Below, piece after piece: positions 61,303-64,000 of a DNA stretch of 64,000 nt. A program made the translations under genes and the position numbers. This stretch comes from Marinomonas atlantica (GTDB taxonomy: Bacteria; Pseudomonadota; Gammaproteobacteria; Pseudomonadales; Marinomonadaceae), in contig NZ_LTAW01000001.1 of the NCBI RefSeq assembly GCF_001639725.1, positions 62,001 to 126,000 on the forward strand, in the 5' to 3' direction. How positions within the stretch are numbered: the first letter of the stretch is position 1; every line of letters starts with the position of its first letter. Below the pieces are notes generated by a model, which was not told the DNA's origin, did no database searches, and was given only the letters and a program-made list of their open reading frames with translations.

Positions 61303-61410
61303 ACTTACTGTTTCTCAACCCCCTAGCTTTTGCATAATCGGCTAATCTAAGCCAGTTTGGATTAGCGTTGCCTCATTCTTGCAGACTAATGCGACTGTTT
61401 TGATGCGTAT
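61303..61410 (-). pseudogene. HigA-like antitoxin remnant
   Basis: The minus strand gives THQNSRISLQE, a stop codon, then GNANPNWLRLADYAKARGL. The intact HigA has SNISRLERGNANPSWLTLLKYAKACGF at this place. The N-terminal part and the toxin are missing. Confidence 0.78.
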
Positions 61411-61422
61411 GTGCTTTGATCA

Positions 61423-62298
61423 CTACATCAGTTCCCAGAACGCTTCCACCAGTGGGTTTTTCAGGCTTTTCTTTAACGTAAACAAGCCGATGTCGTACGG
61501 TTCCAGTTCGGGTTGTACGTCTAAAATCTGTACCCGTTCCATCAATGGGCTGTTATCCAGTACGATTTTCGGTACTACGCCGATGCCAAACCCTAGACTC
61601 ACCATGCTGACGATCGCTTCATTACCAGCGACTTGCGCGTAGATATTCGGTGTGATGTTGAGTTCGCTAAACCAATCGTCTACGCGAATACGCGAGACAC
61701 CGCCTTCTGACACGATCATCGGTATTTTTTCCCAATCTTGTAAGGTAGTGGGTGACGTCGTAGGTACGTTGGGTTGTTGCTCGACGGGCGCGATAAATAC
61801 CAAGGGGGATTTGGTAATGGGTTTAAACGCCAGACCTCGATGTATGGACACTGGGCGGGCGGCGATGGTGATTTCTTCGATGCCATCTAAAATGCGTGTG
61901 ATGGCTTTGTCTGGGTCGCCGGTGTGTAGCTTGATTTCAATATGTGGGTGTACCTGACGAAAGCGGTTCAATAGTTCGAATAGAAAGCTGTAACTGGCGG
62001 TGACGGAGCAATAGATGCTGATTTCACCACTCAGTTGATCAGAGTTGTCGGTTAACTCGTGACGAATTAAGTTCCACTGGCTGGTGGTTTCCCGTGCGTA
62101 TTTAACAAAGCGCTTACCCTCGCGAGTCAGTGCGACGGTACGGTTGTCCCGATTAAATAAGTCGACCCCCAGCTCTTCTTCTAAGCTTCGGATGTTACGG
62201 GACAGGGCGGAAATGCTGATGTGGCACTCGTCACTGGCGCGGCCAAAGTGGAGTGTTTCCGCTAACGCGAGGAATTGTTTAAGTGCTTTTGTGTTCAT
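61423..62298 (-). CDS. ilvY: LysR regulator of ilvC
   Basis: A 291-residue LysR protein with the winged helix in FLALAETLHFGRASDECHISISALSRNIRSLEEELGVDLF. It is divergent from ilvC, which matches IlvY, the acetolactate-responsive activator of ilvC. I chose the ATG at 62298; nine upstream codons lie in the operator region. Two TTGCAA sequences between the genes are likely parts of its operators. Confidence 0.92.
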   Translation of the reverse strand: MNTKALKQFLALAETLHFGRASDECHISISALSRNIRSLEEELGVDLFNRDNRTVALTREGKRFVKYARETTSQWNLIRHELTDNSDQLSGEISIYCSVTASYSFLFELLNRFRQVHPHIEIKLHTGDPDKAITRILDGIEEITIAARPVSIHRGLAFKPITKSPLVFIAPVEQQPNVPTTSPTTLQDWEKIPMIVSEGGVSRIRVDDWFSELNITPNIYAQVAGNEAIVSMVSLGFGIGVVPKIVLDNSPLMERVQILDVQPELEPYDIGLFTLKKSLKNPLVEAFWELM

Positions 62299-62319
62299 AG
62301 ATCCTATGATAGCTCTGTT

Positions 62320-62347
62320 TTGCAAAAAATGGGACGTTATATTGCAA
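62320..62347. promoter_or_regulatory. Paired TTGCAA sites, candidate IlvY operators
   Basis: TTGCAA occurs at 62320-62325 and 62342-62347, 22 bases apart (two turns), between ilvY and ilvC. Similar TTGCAA motifs occur in the ilvYC operator region of Escherichia coli. Confidence 0.5.
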
Positions 62348-62500
62348 ATATATCAATTTACGAAAGGGTTGCGCTTCTATACATTGATCCCACTCGCAAC
62401 ACGGTCTTATTTGTTCAAGGCGTGTTTGTGTCACTCTTTTTTAATATCGGCGTGTTTAGATGTCGGTACTTTAAACATAAAATTTTAGGATGTGTTTACC

Positions 62501-63973
62501 ATGGCTAACTACTTCAATACTTTGCCGCTACGTGAGCAATTAGCTCAACTAGCAAAATGTCGTTTTATGGACAGCTCTGAATTCTCTGATGGCGTAGAAG
62601 CGCTTAAAGGCAAAAAACTAGTTGTTATCGGTTGTGGTGCACAAGGTCTTAACCAAGGTCTTAACCTACGTGATTCTGGCCTAGACGTGTCTTACGCGCT
62701 ACGTCCTGAAGCGATTGAGCAAAAGCGTCAGTCTTGGAAAAACGCGACTGAAAACGGTTTCGTTGTAGGCACTTACGAAGATTTGATCCCAACGGCGGAC
62801 GTTGTTCTTAACCTAACGCCTGATAAGCAACACACACCAGTTGTTAAAGCGGTTATGCCTCTTATGAAAGAAGGCGCTTGCCTATCTTACTCTCACGGTT
62901 TCAACATCGTGGAAGAAGGCATGCAAATCCGTGACGACCTAACAGTAATCATGGTAGCGCCTAAGTGTCCTGGTTCTGAAGTACGTGCAGAATACGTTCG
63001 TGGCTTCGGTGTGCCAACACTTATCGCTGTTCACGAAGACAACGATCCTAAAGGCGAAGGTCTTGCACTAGCAAAAGCGTACGCTGTTGGTACTGGCGGT
63101 CACAAAGCAGGCGTTCTAATGTCTTCTTTCATCGCGGAAGTTAAGTCTGACCTTATGGGTGAGCAAACGATCCTTTGTGGTATGTTGCAAACTGGTTCGA
63201 TCCTTTGCTTCGACAAAATGGTTGAAGAAGGTGTTGACGCAGGTTACGCATCTCGCCTAATCCAGTACGGTTGGGAAACCATCACTGAAGCACTTAAGTA
63301 CGGCGGCGTGACTAACATGCTAGACCGTCTTTCTAACCCAGCTAAGATCAAAGCATTCGATCTAGCGGAAGAGCTTAAAGTGATCATGCGCCCACTTTAC
63401 AACAAGCACCAAGATGACATCATCGACGGCACTTTCTCTCGCGTGATGATGGAAGACTGGGCGAACGATGATAAGAACCTTCTACAATGGCGTGCAGACA
63501 CTGCTGAAACTAACTTCGAGAAAACACCAGCGGGTGACGTTGAAATCTCTGAGCAAGAGTTCTTCGACAACGGTATCTTGATGGTTGCTATGGTTAAAGC
63601 GGGCGTTGAGCTAGCATTCGAAACAATGACAGCTGCCGGCATCATCGCTGAATCTGCTTACTACGAGTCTCTACACGAAACTCCGCTAATCGCGAACACA
63701 ATCGCTCGTAAGAAACTTTACGAAATGAACGCGACGATCTCTGATACAGCTGAGTACGGTTGTTACCTATACAACCACGCGTGTCTACCTCTATTGGCTG
63801 ACTTCATGAAAGACATCAAAACTGACGTGATCGGTAAAGGTCTTTCTTCTGATGACAACGGCGTTGATAACGCTCGCCTAATCGAAGTAAACACAGCACT
63901 ACGTTCTCACCCAGTTGAAGCGATCGGTTCTGTATTACGTGGCCATATGGCTGACATGAAAAAAATCGTTTAA
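62501..63973 (+). CDS. ilvC: Ketol-acid reductoisomerase, class II
   Basis: A 490-residue class II enzyme, as in Escherichia coli. It converts acetolactate or acetohydroxybutyrate to the dihydroxy acids of the branched-chain pathway. [16 protein letters not shown] begins the protein, [20 protein letters not shown] is the NADPH motif, and [39 protein letters not shown] are conserved. I chose the ATG at 62501 over one three codons earlier. Codon use is strongly biased, in line with high expression. Confidence 0.98.
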   Translation: MANYFNTLPLREQLAQLAKCRFMDSSEFSDGVEALKGKKLVVIGCGAQGLNQGLNLRDSGLDVSYALRPEAIEQKRQSWKNATENGFVVGTYEDLIPTADVVLNLTPDKQHTPVVKAVMPLMKEGACLSYSHGFNIVEEGMQIRDDLTVIMVAPKCPGSEVRAEYVRGFGVPTLIAVHEDNDPKGEGLALAKAYAVGTGGHKAGVLMSSFIAEVKSDLMGEQTILCGMLQTGSILCFDKMVEEGVDAGYASRLIQYGWETITEALKYGGVTNMLDRLSNPAKIKAFDLAEELKVIMRPLYNKHQDDIIDGTFSRVMMEDWANDDKNLLQWRADTAETNFEKTPAGDVEISEQEFFDNGILMVAMVKAGVELAFETMTAAGIIAESAYYESLHETPLIANTIARKKLYEMNATISDTAEYGCYLYNHACLPLLADFMKDIKTDVIGKGLSSDDNGVDNARLIEVNTALRSHPVEAIGSVLRGHMADMKKIV

Positions 63974-63993
63974 TTTCCCTTAGAAATTAAACG
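63967..63993 (+). terminator. Hairpin at the end of ilvC
   Basis: CGTTTAATTTC, a 5-base loop and its perfect complement overlap the ilvC stop codon. There is no T run before the window ends, so it may be a weak terminator. Confidence 0.45.
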
Positions 63994-64000
63994 CTTAAAA

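Overview
The window looks like the chromosome of a marine gammaproteobacterium. The gene set, the ilvY/ilvC and hemF-aroE pairs, the several TRAP and polyamine genes and the moderate GC content fit the Oceanospirillales, and Marinomonas is my best guess. That placement is inferred from gene content alone. About two thirds of the window is orderly catabolic and housekeeping sequence. The remaining third (about 40.3-46.7 kb and 55.5-61.4 kb, plus a small piece at 35.5-36.3 kb) is accessory DNA built of repeats, toxin-antitoxin genes, integron-type cassettes and gene fragments.

Layout. 0-7.1 kb: a hexonate/hexuronate operon (ManD-type dehydratase RspA, RspB dehydrogenase, TRAP transporter DctPQM, fructuronate reductase-like protein, KDG kinase) that leads to 2-keto-3-deoxy-6-phosphogluconate. 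7.1-14.1 kb: GABA degradation (gabT, gabD and a second gabD-like gene) around a Fur-box-controlled TonB siderophore receptor. 14.3-19.8 kb: hydroxyproline catabolism (GntR regulator, ketoglutarate semialdehyde dehydrogenase, imino-acid reductase, hydroxyproline 2-epimerase, pyrroline-hydroxycarboxylate deaminase) with a shared operator in front of both transcription units. 19.9-23.7 kb: TetR regulator, hemF, aroE and a FemAB/GNAT-like protein. 23.8-27.5 kb: nitric oxide defence (flavohaemoglobin hmp with a sigma-54 promoter and NorR sites, norR, truncated haemoglobin). 27.8-32.4 kb: MATE transporter, a secreted DUF3015 protein, a DUF4105 protein and an LldR-like regulator. 32.4-35.5 kb: a large FAD/Fe-S D-lactate dehydrogenase with three LldR-type operators. 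35.5-36.3 kb: a DUF559 nuclease gene enclosed by MITE-like repeats. 36.3-40.3 kb: TauE exporter, LysR regulator, DUF2798 protein and a triple-domain Ada-AlkA-Ogt DNA repair fusion.

40.3-46.7 kb is the first accessory region. It holds a toxin-antitoxin pair between large palindromic repeats, then an integron-like cassette without integrase carrying a phosphoribosyltransferase and a SLOG-like protein, then an array of small modules (higBA, an HNH fragment, yefM-yoeB, a gene remnant, an FAD monooxygenase, a fragment of an agmatine deiminase gene), each separated from the next by a copy of the motif GGGGTCAGATGAAAAATAG. 46.7-55.5 kb is the polyamine block: agmatine to putrescine (aguA, aguB), then the gamma-glutamylated putrescine pathway (puuA, puuB, puuC, a class I amidotransferase in the place of PuuD), with a LuxR-type regulator. 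The product GABA would feed the gabT/gabD genes at 7-10 kb. 55.5-61.4 kb is the second accessory region. It repeats the architecture of the first: palindromic repeat block, the same 137-bp sequence, an attC-like site, a two-gene cassette, a second attC, then GGGGTCAGATG-delimited modules. The window ends with ilvY and ilvC.

The most interesting material is the pair of integrase-less cassette islands with a common architecture, the PRTase/SLOG pair as a possible conflict or defence module, and the repeat-delimited module arrays beside them.
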